Below, piece by piece: positions 31,731-40,514 of a stretch of DNA of 64,000 bases. Location: the NCBI RefSeq assembly GCF_001306115.1, contig NZ_LGCL01000039.1, positions 85,145 to 149,144 on the forward strand, read 5' to 3'. Within the stretch, counting starts at the first letter, position 1, and each line of letters begins with the position of its first letter. A model generated the notes under the pieces. The model was not told where the DNA came from and made no database searches. It saw nothing but the letters and a program-made list of their open reading frames with translations. Origin of the DNA: Ornatilinea apprima. GTDB taxonomy: Bacteria; Chloroflexota; Anaerolineae; Anaerolineales; Anaerolineaceae. The position numbers and the translations under genes were made by a program.

Positions 31731-32414
31731 CTACAAAGTAAAGATACGATTGGGCTGGTCGTTATTCTGGTTATTGCCCTGGTTGGCTTGTGGCTTGGTC
31801 TGCAGGTTCGGTTTGGGCGTCCCTCCAGACTTCTTTTGACCGCTCGGATCTACAAGCCAGAAAGGCTTTTCTTTGGCAATCAACTCCACAGCTTCTTTTA
31901 CGCCCTTAAAATCCCCGGTTTCTTCCTGGGAAATTTTTGAGCGATCAATGACCAACCAAACATCTCCAGCGGCTTCTGGTCGGAAGCCAACCTCACCAGC
32001 AAGGCGAACAACCTCGGCCTTCAACAGCCTTTCGTTTGCTTCGGCCTTAAACTTTTCAGCATCAGCGAGGGCTTGTGCGGCCTTTTCTTCGGCTTTTTTG
32101 ATGGCATCCTGGGCCTTCTCCAACTCGGATTTCTGCGCTTCGTCAGCTTGCCGCTTGGCTTCAACGAGTGCTTTCGCATCATCCAGCTTCTCAACACCTA
32201 GCGTTTTGAGAATATCTGCGATGGTGCTGCTTCTGGCTTGCTTTGCGCGATCCGCAAACATAGCGTCCAGTTCGGCCTGAGTGTAGGACTTTTTTTCATC
32301 CTTCGGCTTTTCGCCACCATTCCCACCATCTCCATTGTTACCGCCAGTTGAACCCCCGGCGTCAGGGTCATCGGAGAAATAAAATGTGGGCCGAATAAAA
32401 TGCAGGTTTTTCAT
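31731..32414 (-). CDS. Capsid scaffolding protein
   Basis: 227 residues from ATG 32414 (AAGG upstream); the frame extends further but through a terminator hairpin. Gly/Asp-rich N-terminus (GGSTGGNNGDGGNGG), a long helical Ala/Lys/Glu-rich coiled coil (about 60-165), a FKGVKEAVELIAKEKPFWLV segment, and a basic Gln/Asn-rich tail. This is the typical scaffold layout before cement and capsid genes. Confidence 0.75.
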   Translation of the reverse strand: MKNLHFIRPTFYFSDDPDAGGSTGGNNGDGGNGGEKPKDEKKSYTQAELDAMFADRAKQARSSTIADILKTLGVEKLDDAKALVEAKRQADEAQKSELEKAQDAIKKAEEKAAQALADAEKFKAEANERLLKAEVVRLAGEVGFRPEAAGDVWLVIDRSKISQEETGDFKGVKEAVELIAKEKPFWLVDPSGQKKSGGTPKPNLQTKPQANQGNNQNNDQPNRIFTL

Positions 32415-32462
32415 AGACCATCCCTTCATCATCCCGGTTTTTCCGCAACCGTAGCGTAGAAT

Positions 32463-32509
32463 AAAAAAACACAGAACCCGGAGCCAAAATTTTGGCTTCG
32501 GGTTCTGTG
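32463..32509 (-). terminator. Terminator with 20-bp-arm palindrome
   Basis: CACAGAACCCG at 32470 begins a 40-bp palindrome with arms 32470-32489 and 32490-32509 (one G-T pair, no loop). T7 follows on the minus strand. It lies between the MuF block and the scaffold gene. A 23-bp part (32499-32521) is repeated at 37375-37397. Confidence 0.85.
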
Positions 32510-32555
32510 CCTCGGTCAAGCTAATGAGATTATAGCACGTTCAAGGCGTTTGACA

Positions 32556-32711
32556 TCAATTAGGATCCTTCTTTTGACCATGCATGTAGTCGGTCTTATC
32601 GATTTTCCCCTCTTTTTGCATTTTGTAGAGCTTTTCGAGATCTTCCTGGTTTTCGGGGATATAAATTGTAACGGTCTTGCCGTTCATTCCGATTTTCTTT
32701 TGCTTCTTCAT
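32556..32711 (-). CDS. Small protein overlapping MuF gene end
   Basis: 51 residues, starting MKKQKKIGMNGKTVTIYIPE and ending MHGQKKDPN. The ATG overlaps the stop of the MuF-ART gene (ATGA), and GGAG lies about 8 bp upstream, giving good evidence for coupled translation. Lysine-rich. Being linked to a putative toxin-bearing head protein, an immunity or chaperone role is conceivable but unsupported. Confidence 0.65.
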   Translation of the reverse strand: MKKQKKIGMNGKTVTIYIPENQEDLEKLYKMQKEGKIDKTDYMHGQKKDPN

Positions 32712-34075
32712 CCTTCAAACTCCGGGGGTAAAACGATATATTCAAACTGGTTGCCAAACTTACCGTTGACCCAATTTGGTCCAACATGGGCCATGAAAAT
32801 TCGGTGGATGGGAATATCCTCAACTAAAACGGTAAACCCATCAAACCGAGCTGCAGTAGAGTAATCAGAGGTCCAGCTCTCCAAAACGGAGAACATATCA
32901 GTCGGGTTTTTCAAGCCGCGATACAGCCTAACACTGGTTACACCTTGTGAGCGAAAGAATTCCTGTGTTTGATTATACATTTGCCGGATCGTGGGCTGCA
33001 AGGCTTTTACCAGGTTCTGATCTATGGCCGTGTTCTTCGGATCCCAAACCCAGGTTTTTAATCCGAATTCTTCTTTTACGGCCCACTTCATGTGAGTGGG
33101 CGTTCTGTACCACGACCCATTACACCATGCTTTGGACAGGGCGGTTGGAGTAGGCGTTTCGATGTCTGCTCCACCTGGCTTCGCAACCCGGTAAGATCGG
33201 ATCTTCTTGGGTGAAGATCTGTCAAGCGGCGATAGACCTGCCAGTTTGCGCCTCTTGTCTTCACCCCGGCGATCCTTCTCGGACCCAGCCTCTTTTTTCA
33301 TCTGGTCAGTTATTCCGTCATCGTAGTCTTCGTAATAGAGGGCAATCGAGGTTCGACAATAGTTATGAAAGGGCGACCAATCCAGATGATCCGCATAGCG
33401 GGGTGTGCCAGTGAGGTGAAAGGGTTCGTCAAACGGGACGTGCTGGCCATGCACATTCAAACAGCAATCGGTTGTCCGTGAGTCAACAGCGACTACGGCG
33501 AGCTTCTCAATTCGGTTTTTCTGTTTGGTGCTGGTTTGTACCACGCCACCCCATGTTGTCCACATTAGAGAGGATATCCAGGTGGAAACAGAAGCAATTG
33601 GATCTCCAGGGCGCAATACCCCGATCCGTTCTTCATCACCTAAAATCAGGTCAACATCGGAACCGACCTGCAGAATGCCTTTGGTAGTTTTCCATTGTTG
33701 TTCGACTGTGCCTACCACAGCGTCTAAAGCAGCTTCTCTTTGGGCTTGTAATCCTAACGCCATAAAATCATCAGTGGGCTTAACTCCGTAAAATTCAAGC
33801 TGCTTTTGAGCGTCCCGCAGACCATATAATTGCGCCTTTTCCAGCAAAGGCGCAATCTCAAAACGGATGGTGCGGATCAGGGCAGTCATTACCTCATTTG
33901 CCGCCCATATTTTGTTTCGATCCATAAGGGCTTGGCGCATACTTCGCCGGGCGTTGCGATAGGCGGTCATAATCACTCCACGCGGGTGATTGATGGTTCC
34001 AGCCTTCGCAAACAGGTCCAACTGGTAAGCATTTGCTTTCAATGCGGATTGAACAGCCAACTCTAGCGGGTTCAT
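32708..34075 (-). CDS. MuF-like minor head protein with C-terminal ADP-ribosyltransferase-like domain
   Basis: 455 residues. The N-terminal 260 residues are helical head-morphogenesis (MuF) type, with the DSRTTDCCLNVHGQ and DWSPFHNYCRTSI segments typical of the family end. Residues about 310-455 look like an ADP-ribosyltransferase: VRLYRGL (R motif), SWTSDYSTAARF (STS motif) and QFEYIVL (Q-x-E motif). Such fusions are carried in the capsid and could be delivered with DNA. ART activity is inferred from motifs; the target is unknown. Confidence 0.7.
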   Translation of the reverse strand: MNPLELAVQSALKANAYQLDLFAKAGTINHPRGVIMTAYRNARRSMRQALMDRNKIWAANEVMTALIRTIRFEIAPLLEKAQLYGLRDAQKQLEFYGVKPTDDFMALGLQAQREAALDAVVGTVEQQWKTTKGILQVGSDVDLILGDEERIGVLRPGDPIASVSTWISSLMWTTWGGVVQTSTKQKNRIEKLAVVAVDSRTTDCCLNVHGQHVPFDEPFHLTGTPRYADHLDWSPFHNYCRTSIALYYEDYDDGITDQMKKEAGSEKDRRGEDKRRKLAGLSPLDRSSPKKIRSYRVAKPGGADIETPTPTALSKAWCNGSWYRTPTHMKWAVKEEFGLKTWVWDPKNTAIDQNLVKALQPTIRQMYNQTQEFFRSQGVTSVRLYRGLKNPTDMFSVLESWTSDYSTAARFDGFTVLVEDIPIHRIFMAHVGPNWVNGKFGNQFEYIVLPPEFEG

Positions 34076-34305
34076 TCGCCCTCATCCCTCACATATTCAA
34101 CAGTGTATAGGAGGACTTCGCCAGCGAACTCCCTTGCCCGGACAATATCGGCAGCGACATCTTCCGGTTGAGTTGCACAATCACATAGCCAGGCATGGTA
34201 TTTAACGTTGCCAAACACGATCAGCGTTAAGACCAGCTCACTTCCACAAACAGGGCAGATTGGGCGGTTATTGATTGGATTAATCTTCTTCTGATTGAGA
34301 TCCAT
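34072..34305 (-). CDS. Small zinc-finger protein between portal and MuF genes
   Basis: 77 residues from ATG 34305; the frame upstream is a shadow of the portal gene. CPVCGSE near 18 and CDCA near 40 give a likely zinc site. It overlaps the portal end by 26 bp and the MuF start by 4 bp. Role unknown. Confidence 0.6.
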   Translation of the reverse strand: MDLNQKKINPINNRPICPVCGSELVLTLIVFGNVKYHAWLCDCATQPEDVAADIVRAREFAGEVLLYTVEYVRDEGE

Positions 34306-35872
34306 CACCAGCTTGTCCCACTTCCCCGATTTCGGTTTCACCTTCTTCGGACCCCTCCGATAACGCGGCAATTTGCTTGAATGCTTCGAGCCTTGCCTTG
34401 TATTCTTCTGAGTTGGTGATTTTGAGAATATCCTCATCAGACCATCCATGCCGTTCGAGAAATAACGGAAGGGGCATACCATTAGATTTTGCAGACTTCG
34501 CCACATTCCAGAAAGTTTGTTCGAGTTCGAGTTCATCAGCCTTGTCCTCTTGAAATACCGGGCGATCTGCTATGGAATGGTCCAGATCTCCCTTATCGTA
34601 GCTTTCCAGGTCAAACCCTTCAAAGCCGTCATAATGTCGGAAGCCGCCAATAGCAACGGCCATCATTTGTGCCCTTACCAGCGCGTCATCATAATTCACC
34701 CGGCGATCTCGGACCTTGTTTTCAGTAGGGCGTTGGTTCACCCTCAAAGCCCGGCCTGAAATATCGCCTTTCACATTGAGAAGATCGGAGTTCAATTCAG
34801 GGTAGTCCTTCTCCAGAATTTCCAGCAGATCTTTTACATAAGCCGCGGTGTCAGAAATATTCAGGTTTGACACCAAAGGATATGCAGAAGATCCAACAGG
34901 GCCATAAAATACTGGTGTTTCTTCCCTTATTGGTAATTCGTTTTGGTCTGACGCTTCGGTATATGCTGTTCTGGCTTTTGAAGTTGGTTTACTAACACCA
35001 GAGAAAAGCCAGGGCGCGTCCACCATTTTTCGGATCTGGTCAGAGAGTTTGGATGCTACGTCATCCACTTCGCGGAATTTTGCGTGCCCACCCTGGTATT
35101 CGCTAAAACCAAAGTTGAGGCCAACGTTATTGTGCCGGATAAACACCATCGGCACGAAACCGTAGGGTTCGCTCCATGTGTGCGCTTCGTTCCCCCAGGC
35201 ATAGGGCGCGTCATTCTTGAAAAGTTCGTAAACCACCTCATCCCCATTTCGTGAGGCGACTTCCCGATAAACGACAAAACGGTTCAGGTTTTCGGGGTCT
35301 TTCAATTCCTGCTCAATGACATAACCCTTCACGTTGCCCATTTTGTCCAGGTCAACACTTTTGATCGTGCCAGGGTGGATGATCTCGAAGAATACTTTTC
35401 TCTTCTGGACATCATCAATGACCTTGATTGCGACATCGCCCAGGACGGTTCCCCAAAGGGCGCAGATGTTTTTGTTTGTTTGCCAATTTGACCATCTCCA
35501 AACTTGCGCCAAAGCACCACGGAGATCCTCATTTTGAGTTTGGATGGGTGTTGCGGTTGATTCGTCATTTCTCGCAAACGGATCCAATGGGCCACCCCAA
35601 AGATGGGTTTTCCAAAATTCCCCCAGGCGGTAGGCCGGGTTATAAATGCCCCGAATTGCCTTGTAGAGGCCGTAATTGGATTTGAAAATTCGCGCCCAGG
35701 CGTGGATTTTGGAGTAGGCCGTGTTCTCGTAATAAGACCAATACAGGTCGTAACGGAATTTTCTTGCTTCAAACGAGTTGAAATCGGCTTCTCCAGCCAT
35801 AATATCTGCAGAGAGCCAGCCTTCACGAAATGCCCGGATCCCATTTTGCAACCGTTGAAATATTGTTGTCAT
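34280..35872 (-). CDS. Portal protein
   Basis: 530 residues from ATG 35872 (GAGGGTG 3 bp before; an ATG two codons earlier is less well placed). Contains GNVKGYVIEQELKD, YGFVPMVFIRHNNVGLNFG and SDLLNVKGDISGRALRV, the helical stem/clip layout of SPP1-like portals, and an acidic C-terminus. It follows terminase with a 3-bp gap. The dodecameric DNA channel of the capsid. Confidence 0.85.
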   Translation of the reverse strand: MTTIFQRLQNGIRAFREGWLSADIMAGEADFNSFEARKFRYDLYWSYYENTAYSKIHAWARIFKSNYGLYKAIRGIYNPAYRLGEFWKTHLWGGPLDPFARNDESTATPIQTQNEDLRGALAQVWRWSNWQTNKNICALWGTVLGDVAIKVIDDVQKRKVFFEIIHPGTIKSVDLDKMGNVKGYVIEQELKDPENLNRFVVYREVASRNGDEVVYELFKNDAPYAWGNEAHTWSEPYGFVPMVFIRHNNVGLNFGFSEYQGGHAKFREVDDVASKLSDQIRKMVDAPWLFSGVSKPTSKARTAYTEASDQNELPIREETPVFYGPVGSSAYPLVSNLNISDTAAYVKDLLEILEKDYPELNSDLLNVKGDISGRALRVNQRPTENKVRDRRVNYDDALVRAQMMAVAIGGFRHYDGFEGFDLESYDKGDLDHSIADRPVFQEDKADELELEQTFWNVAKSAKSNGMPLPLFLERHGWSDEDILKITNSEEYKARLEAFKQIAALSEGSEEGETEIGEVGQAGDGSQSEED

Positions 35873-35874
35873 AA

Positions 35875-37341
35875 TCACCCTCGGTAAGTAGATAAAACGT
35901 TATGTCCAACCTCTAATGAGCCAAATGTCTCACCTGCAGCGGCCAACGCCAGCGCCCACGCCCAAAACTTGTCTGCGTGATGGCCTTCTCCACGATCATT
36001 GTCAAACTGGATCGTTTGGGATGATGACACCAGCTTGCGGATAGAGTGGATCTGATAGATAAAATCCCTTTCCAATGGGAGCGGGACTTCTCCACGCTCG
36101 GCCTTCAACTTCGCATCAGTGGCCCACTTCTGTTTTGATGCCCCTGAGAATGTAACCCCTTCGCACCGGTCAGAATAACGGCGGTGTGCATCCTCGGCCA
36201 ATTGCATACCAAGCCCGGTTTGATCAATCAGCATCCTGATAATAGGTAAGGTGTCCATCAATCGGCACAAGACGGCAAACTGGTCATCAAACTCGGTGTT
36301 TGCCATAGATATATTGAGGCGAAATGGTAAGTGATCCAGCATAGTTCTTCCGGTCAATACGATTTCCGATTTGTCTTTTGTTCGCCCCATGTCCATGCCG
36401 CCAACGAGACGATCCTCAACTTTCCCTTCAATGATCGCCCTTGCGACCTCATCAATGACAGCCAATCCCTCATCAACGCCGTTTACAATCCTGTACCAGA
36501 GCTTTCCTTGTTGGGCTAAGATCTGGTTTCGTTTAATCAGGTCCCAAGAGATCCAAGAAATGGCTTCATCCAACCAGGCGCATTCGTATTCCTGTTGGAA
36601 ATCTTCGAGGACTGAGTTCTCATAAATGGTTATAAGACGGTTTGTGCCAAACAACCTCACTCGGTCATCAGTGTTCATGTGAGGTGCCAGCTTTTTGGCG
36701 TTCTCGATGTCTTTGCAAAAGGCCCGGATCATCCACCAGGGGATGGCCTTGCGCTTATAACCAGGAAATTTCTGTATTCTTTGGGTGAAGATTTCCCAAA
36801 AACGGCCTCTTGCGCCTAGAGGGGAAGATCCAATTCGCAGTGATCCACCTTTTGAAAGCACAGGAAGAACAGATTGATAGATCTCTTGATCGTTTGGGTA
36901 ATGGGCAAACTCATCCAGGTAAATATTTGCTCGCGCCTTACCACGCAAGGGCCGGCAGGGGTGAGAAATAATGCGACTTCCATTCTCAAACTCTAGTTCA
37001 AAGCGGTTATCGATGACCAGCTTTTTCCTTACATCTGGATCGAGGGCTTCATGAACGTGTTTGGCATAGCGGATCTTTTCAGAGGCTTCTGCCAAATTGA
37101 TTGAAAGGAAAATATTCGTGGAGCGGTCGTTTATATGGCAATCAGCAACGGAACCGGCAGCCGCCAACCATGACCATCCCACCTGTCGGCTTTTCAGATC
37201 AATTGAGAGTAATGATTGGTTGTTAAGGTTCTTAAGCTGGAATTCCTCCCACCTGGCTTCTGGATCTCCAGTAGCTTCTTGCAGGTTCAGGAATTCCACC
37301 AGGAAAAACAGGCGTGATGAAAGATCATTGAGATTTGCCAT
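35875..37341 (-). CDS. Terminase large subunit
   Basis: 488 residues. Packaging ATPase/nuclease. Walker A-like SRQVGWSW (about 50), Walker B NIYLDEFAHY (about 138-147), motif III-like GSSPLGARG, and nuclease acidic residues in VGGMDMGRTKDKSEIV (about 318). No strong ribosome site precedes the ATG; it may be coupled to the upstream small gene, whose stop lies 24 bp away across a hairpin (37357-37377). Confidence 0.88.
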   Translation of the reverse strand: MANLNDLSSRLFFLVEFLNLQEATGDPEARWEEFQLKNLNNQSLLSIDLKSRQVGWSWLAAAGSVADCHINDRSTNIFLSINLAEASEKIRYAKHVHEALDPDVRKKLVIDNRFELEFENGSRIISHPCRPLRGKARANIYLDEFAHYPNDQEIYQSVLPVLSKGGSLRIGSSPLGARGRFWEIFTQRIQKFPGYKRKAIPWWMIRAFCKDIENAKKLAPHMNTDDRVRLFGTNRLITIYENSVLEDFQQEYECAWLDEAISWISWDLIKRNQILAQQGKLWYRIVNGVDEGLAVIDEVARAIIEGKVEDRLVGGMDMGRTKDKSEIVLTGRTMLDHLPFRLNISMANTEFDDQFAVLCRLMDTLPIIRMLIDQTGLGMQLAEDAHRRYSDRCEGVTFSGASKQKWATDAKLKAERGEVPLPLERDFIYQIHSIRKLVSSSQTIQFDNDRGEGHHADKFWAWALALAAAGETFGSLEVGHNVLSTYRG

Positions 37342-37356
37342 GCTTAAAACATAATT

Positions 37357-37377
37357 CCGGGGCGGTTATCGCCCCGG
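37357..37377 (-). other. Hairpin before terminase large gene
   Basis: CCGGGGCG/CGCCCCGG with a 5-nt loop, located over the stop of the 37366 gene. The minus-strand continuation is only weakly T-rich, so it may attenuate rather than end transcription. Confidence 0.5.
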
Positions 37378-37638
37378 GTTCTGTATCTCGGTCAAGCCTA
37401 TAGGCTTATTATTGCAACCGTTTACACTCCGCTTGGACCGAAAGCGATTACGAACTACCACGTCAATTTCGTAGATCTCGTAATTCTGCAGGGTTATTGT
37501 TACCTCACCCCATCCGGTTTCTCCCAGGATCTTTTCAACGCACGATTTGAGTTCGAGGGTTTCTTCCTGAGATAAACTTCGTCCCTGCAGGTCAGAGGCA
37601 GGTTCAATCCGTTGGATCTGTGGTATCTGATGCGCCAT
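37366..37638 (-). CDS. Hypothetical protein between terminase subunits
   Basis: 90 residues from ATG 37638 (GAGG 9 bp upstream), overlapping the small-subunit gene by 35 bp. Mixed alpha/beta (ETLELKSCVEKILGETGWGE, VTITLQNYEIYEIDVVV) with a basic C-terminus. Its last codons (LTEIQNPG) lie in the 23-bp repeat shared with 32499-32521. Confidence 0.55.
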   Translation of the reverse strand: MAHQIPQIQRIEPASDLQGRSLSQEETLELKSCVEKILGETGWGEVTITLQNYEIYEIDVVVRNRFRSKRSVNGCNNKPIGLTEIQNPGR

Positions 37639-38104
37639 CTGCAAAGTCCTCTAGTTCTTCTTCTTCATCATCCAAAACAGCGTTAATAATCCCGGCTATA
37701 TTCTTCCAGCGTTCTTGTCTTGCTTTCTGCAGGTCCACACCTTTTGTAACGTTGATGTTGAAATTGGCATCGTATAAGCCGAGAAGCTTTGCGCGTTGGT
37801 CAGATATTTTGAGGATCCGATCAATGCATGATAAATCTCCATTTGTCGCCTTCGACCATAATGTGTTCAGGAGTTGGTCAAGCCGGGCGATTTCAAGCCG
37901 CAGGGCTTGCGAAAGATCTTCAACTTGCTCTTTTTCCAGCCGTTCAGTAATCTTTTTTACGTCATTGGAGATTGTGCCAATCGAAATATTGAGGGCATCA
38001 GCAATTTGACGGTAAGACAAGCCAGCAAGGATATTGGCGGCAACCACTTTCCTGCGTTCTTCTGCGCGTAATTTTGCGGTTTTCTTTTCAACTGGTTTGC
38101 CCAT
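37604..38104 (-). CDS. Terminase small subunit
   Basis: 166 residues from ATG 38104 (GAGG 6 bp upstream). N-terminal HTH (VVAANILAGLSYRQIADALNISIGTISNDVKKI, about 20-52), a helical middle with DRILKISDQRAKLLGLY, and an acidic tail. It recognises the packaging site and lies just upstream of the large subunit. Confidence 0.8.
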   Translation of the reverse strand: MGKPVEKKTAKLRAEERRKVVAANILAGLSYRQIADALNISIGTISNDVKKITERLEKEQVEDLSQALRLEIARLDQLLNTLWSKATNGDLSCIDRILKISDQRAKLLGLYDANFNINVTKGVDLQKARQERWKNIAGIINAVLDDEEEELEDFADGASDTTDPTD

Positions 38105-38855
38105 GTTCAACCTCGTGATGTTCATTTTGGGCCAGGTATTCTTCCAGAATGTCCGCCATTTTGGCAAAGGCTGTGGCGGTGTTGATGATCCCTTCGGCCT
38201 CCTTAAACTCCAGCAGCTTATCAAAGAAACGGTCAAACTCATCAACACCAGCGATCAACCTGGTCCTATTGGATTTGCCAATGCGCTTAATCACATCGGA
38301 AACCCGCTCGATTTCGGCGGGCACAAACAAAATGGACGGCTCTTCCAGCCGGAGCGGTTCTTCATTCAGGCGAATAACATTCACCGGAGGTAATGTCTGG
38401 AGAAGGTTGTCATCCAAACCTGTGTAGATCTTGGCTTGGAGGCTATCGAGTTCATTCCATAAGTCCAAAAGAAGGGTGGGGTTATCCTGGCCCACTAGCG
38501 AATTATGGGAAAGCTGGATGGCAATTTGCCTTGACCGGGTAAGGTCCTCATCCGTGTATAACACCAGGATTTTCTGGATATTTGCTTCTTTCGCAGCTTG
38601 AACCCGGTGATTACCAGACAGTACAACAAAAGAGCCATCGGCCTTCTTCCAACAAAAGGGGAGGGTAGATAGGTTCTGGTCGTTCTTGATGTTGTCTACA
38701 AGCTGGTCAAACAGGCGTTTTGGCATGAAGTGGGCGTTCTTCTCCACTGGTTGGATCTCGCCCGGCGACACAAAAGCCAGCTTGTAAGGCGTGTATTCTC
38801 CGATCTCGGCATTGAGTTGAGTCAGGAGGTCGTTGATCCGTGTTTCGTCAGCCAT
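38088..38855 (-). CDS. ParB/Srx-like nuclease-fold protein
   Basis: 255 residues. VLSGNHRVQAAKEANIQKILVL (about 72-93) is the ParB box II (GNHR) pattern; LSHNSLVGQDNPTLL follows. Phage ParB-like genes often stand before terminase or beside DNA-modification genes. It overlaps both neighbours by 17-34 bp. It may be a CTP-switch DNA-binding protein or part of a base-modification pathway with the upstream gene. Confidence 0.7.
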   Translation of the reverse strand: MADETRINDLLTQLNAEIGEYTPYKLAFVSPGEIQPVEKNAHFMPKRLFDQLVDNIKNDQNLSTLPFCWKKADGSFVVLSGNHRVQAAKEANIQKILVLYTDEDLTRSRQIAIQLSHNSLVGQDNPTLLLDLWNELDSLQAKIYTGLDDNLLQTLPPVNVIRLNEEPLRLEEPSILFVPAEIERVSDVIKRIGKSNRTRLIAGVDEFDRFFDKLLEFKEAEGIINTATAFAKMADILEEYLAQNEHHEVEHGQTS

Positions 38856-40132
38856 TCGTGCAAAACCTCTTTCCAGGTAAGTTGATTGAATTCACCCTCA
38901 TAATTGAGGTAGTGTTTGCCATCAGGCGCCACCCCTCGTTTCACCAGGTTGAGGACCCCTCTATACTTCATCGAGACAGGCCGTTCAGTGAAAGCGGTTG
39001 TAGAAAGCGATTTCAAGCGCAGCATGTTGATGCGCTCCATCATCTTTCGGGTTTCACCAGAGACAGCCAAAGAGACAACCAGCTTAGACAGCCTCTTATA
39101 GCGTGTGCCAGGGATGGCAAAATCAGAGTTGATATATAGGCCGGAGTGACCAAACTTCTCTTTTGCGAACTCGATAAAACCAACGGTTTGGTCATCCACC
39201 ATTACTGCGAAAGCCCAGGTTCCTTGTCCGAACAGAATATTTTTCCCTAGAAATGCGTTCTTAAACCGGGCAAGATCTGAGGTTTTGATCGGCACAAGTT
39301 TGACCGTAGAATTTGCGGTTATTTCGGTGTGAAGGTTGGCTAGCCGGAGTTTTGGTAAGCCAGTCAGCAGTTTGTCTCGCAAGTAAACTGGCTTCTCGGT
39401 GATGTTGGAGTAGATATATACCGCTCTGGCACGCCCGGACTTCTGGACCATTATCGGATCCAAGCCGGGAATAATCCTATCGTCATACCAGACATATTGC
39501 CGTTTTCTCATCCAATCCAAAAGCCGATCGCGAGCGGCGTCATCAAGCATGGTATAGGATGGTTCGTCCCATTCAAAGATCTGGCCTAGCCGTTTATACA
39601 TGCGCTCATAACCGCCAGCGTAGGTTGGGGCATAGCACATGAAAACGGAATCGGAATGGTCATTCTGGCAAAAGTGATCGTAGACATCTCCAGCATAATA
39701 TCCATCAATCTTGATGCGAGCCACAGAGATCCGGGCATTGGTTTTTTCAAAGAGGGTGTCAAAATTGGCGAGGTAATTTTGCCACATGCGTTTTCGGTGA
39801 ATGTTGTCCAGCTTTTCAAACTGGAGCATATCGAGCAAGATCATCACCACGGAGAGTTTATCTGCAGTGGACTTCAAGTAAGGAGCAAGCCATTCAAACC
39901 CCTCATCCTTTATTTGCAAGCGGAATTCCTGGTCAGTCAGGTAAGCACCAGCACAACCAGAATAGAGAGAAACGTCATTAGAAAAAATGCCTTTGGGCTG
40001 AACAACCTGGGTTAAAACCGCTTCGGAAGTGAAATTGCCGGAGCACCCCACGATGATTTTCTTGTCTTTCAAAACAGGGGTTAAGCTGGCAAGAAATTTC
40101 CTGACATCAGAGTTAATGGCACCAATAAACAT
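38822..40132 (-). CDS. Putative DNA-modification protein: methylase-like plus GNAT/Mom-like domain
   Basis: 436 residues from ATG 40132 (MFIGAIN); the frame runs 53 codons further up without a better site. The N-terminal part has KKIIVGCSGNFTSEAVL and IFSNDVSLYSGCAGAYL, like adenine-methylase AdoMet folds, but no DPPY was found. Residues about 300-380 (FGQGTWAFAVMVDDQTVGFIEF ... RLSKLVVSLAV) resemble a GNAT fold such as the phage Mom proteins. Role inferred: base modification or antirestriction. Confidence 0.45.
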   Translation of the reverse strand: MFIGAINSDVRKFLASLTPVLKDKKIIVGCSGNFTSEAVLTQVVQPKGIFSNDVSLYSGCAGAYLTDQEFRLQIKDEGFEWLAPYLKSTADKLSVVMILLDMLQFEKLDNIHRKRMWQNYLANFDTLFEKTNARISVARIKIDGYYAGDVYDHFCQNDHSDSVFMCYAPTYAGGYERMYKRLGQIFEWDEPSYTMLDDAARDRLLDWMRKRQYVWYDDRIIPGLDPIMVQKSGRARAVYIYSNITEKPVYLRDKLLTGLPKLRLANLHTEITANSTVKLVPIKTSDLARFKNAFLGKNILFGQGTWAFAVMVDDQTVGFIEFAKEKFGHSGLYINSDFAIPGTRYKRLSKLVVSLAVSGETRKMMERINMLRLKSLSTTAFTERPVSMKYRGVLNLVKRGVAPDGKHYLNYEGEFNQLTWKEVLHEWLTKHGSTTS

Positions 40133-40312
40133 TTGGACCCCAAAAGTTCGAGTGTAGGTTAGCGCAGAGAGGCAATAAGGCGACACCCCATACCAATAAT
40201 CACAGAAGCGAGTTAAGACGGTCAGGTGACCGTAGGTAAGACCAATTAATTGGGTTATAACACGGTAGGAGGGAGTTGCCACCCTGGGCAAAGCGTATTA
40301 CAACGAAAGTGC

Positions 40313-40383
40313 GCGGTAATGGTGAAACGGTATCACACCTGGTTTCCAACCAGAGGTTCGGGGTTCAAGTCCCTGTTACCGCT
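40313..40383 (+). tRNA. Prophage tRNA-Gly (TCC)
   Basis: GCGGTAA/TTACCGC acceptor, anticodon stem CCTGG/CCAGA with TCC anticodon, T loop TTCAAGT and U73 discriminator. CCA is not encoded. It lies in the divergent spacer between late and right-arm genes. Confidence 0.93.
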
Positions 40384-40385
40384 CA

Positions 40386-40417
40386 AAACGGTGAGCTTAA
40401 TCGGCTTGCCGTTTTTT
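40386..40417 (+). terminator. Terminator after tRNA-Gly
   Basis: AAACGG ... CCGTTT stem with inner AGC/GCT pairing and T6. Confidence 0.75.
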
Positions 40418-40449
40418 ATTTATGACCTTATTTTCACAACTCAATAGGC

Positions 40450-40480
40450 TTAACTTTTGGGTTTCTCAAAGTTTTTATCA
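40450..40480 (+). promoter_or_regulatory. Repeated prophage promoter, copy 10
   Basis: TTAACT (40450-40455); the -10 is either TTTTAT at 17 bp or TTATCA at 19 bp (40475-40480) because of two extra T. A dispersed motif copy lies just upstream (40428-40447). Confidence 0.65.
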
Positions 40481-40514
40481 ACAGCCCCAAATCACATCAA
40501 AAGGAGAGAAATCC

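Noticed and set aside
38822..40291. Start of the modification-like gene at 40291
   Set aside because: The first 53 codons read through the divergent spacer without a ribosome site; the ATG at 40132 begins the conserved-looking domain.
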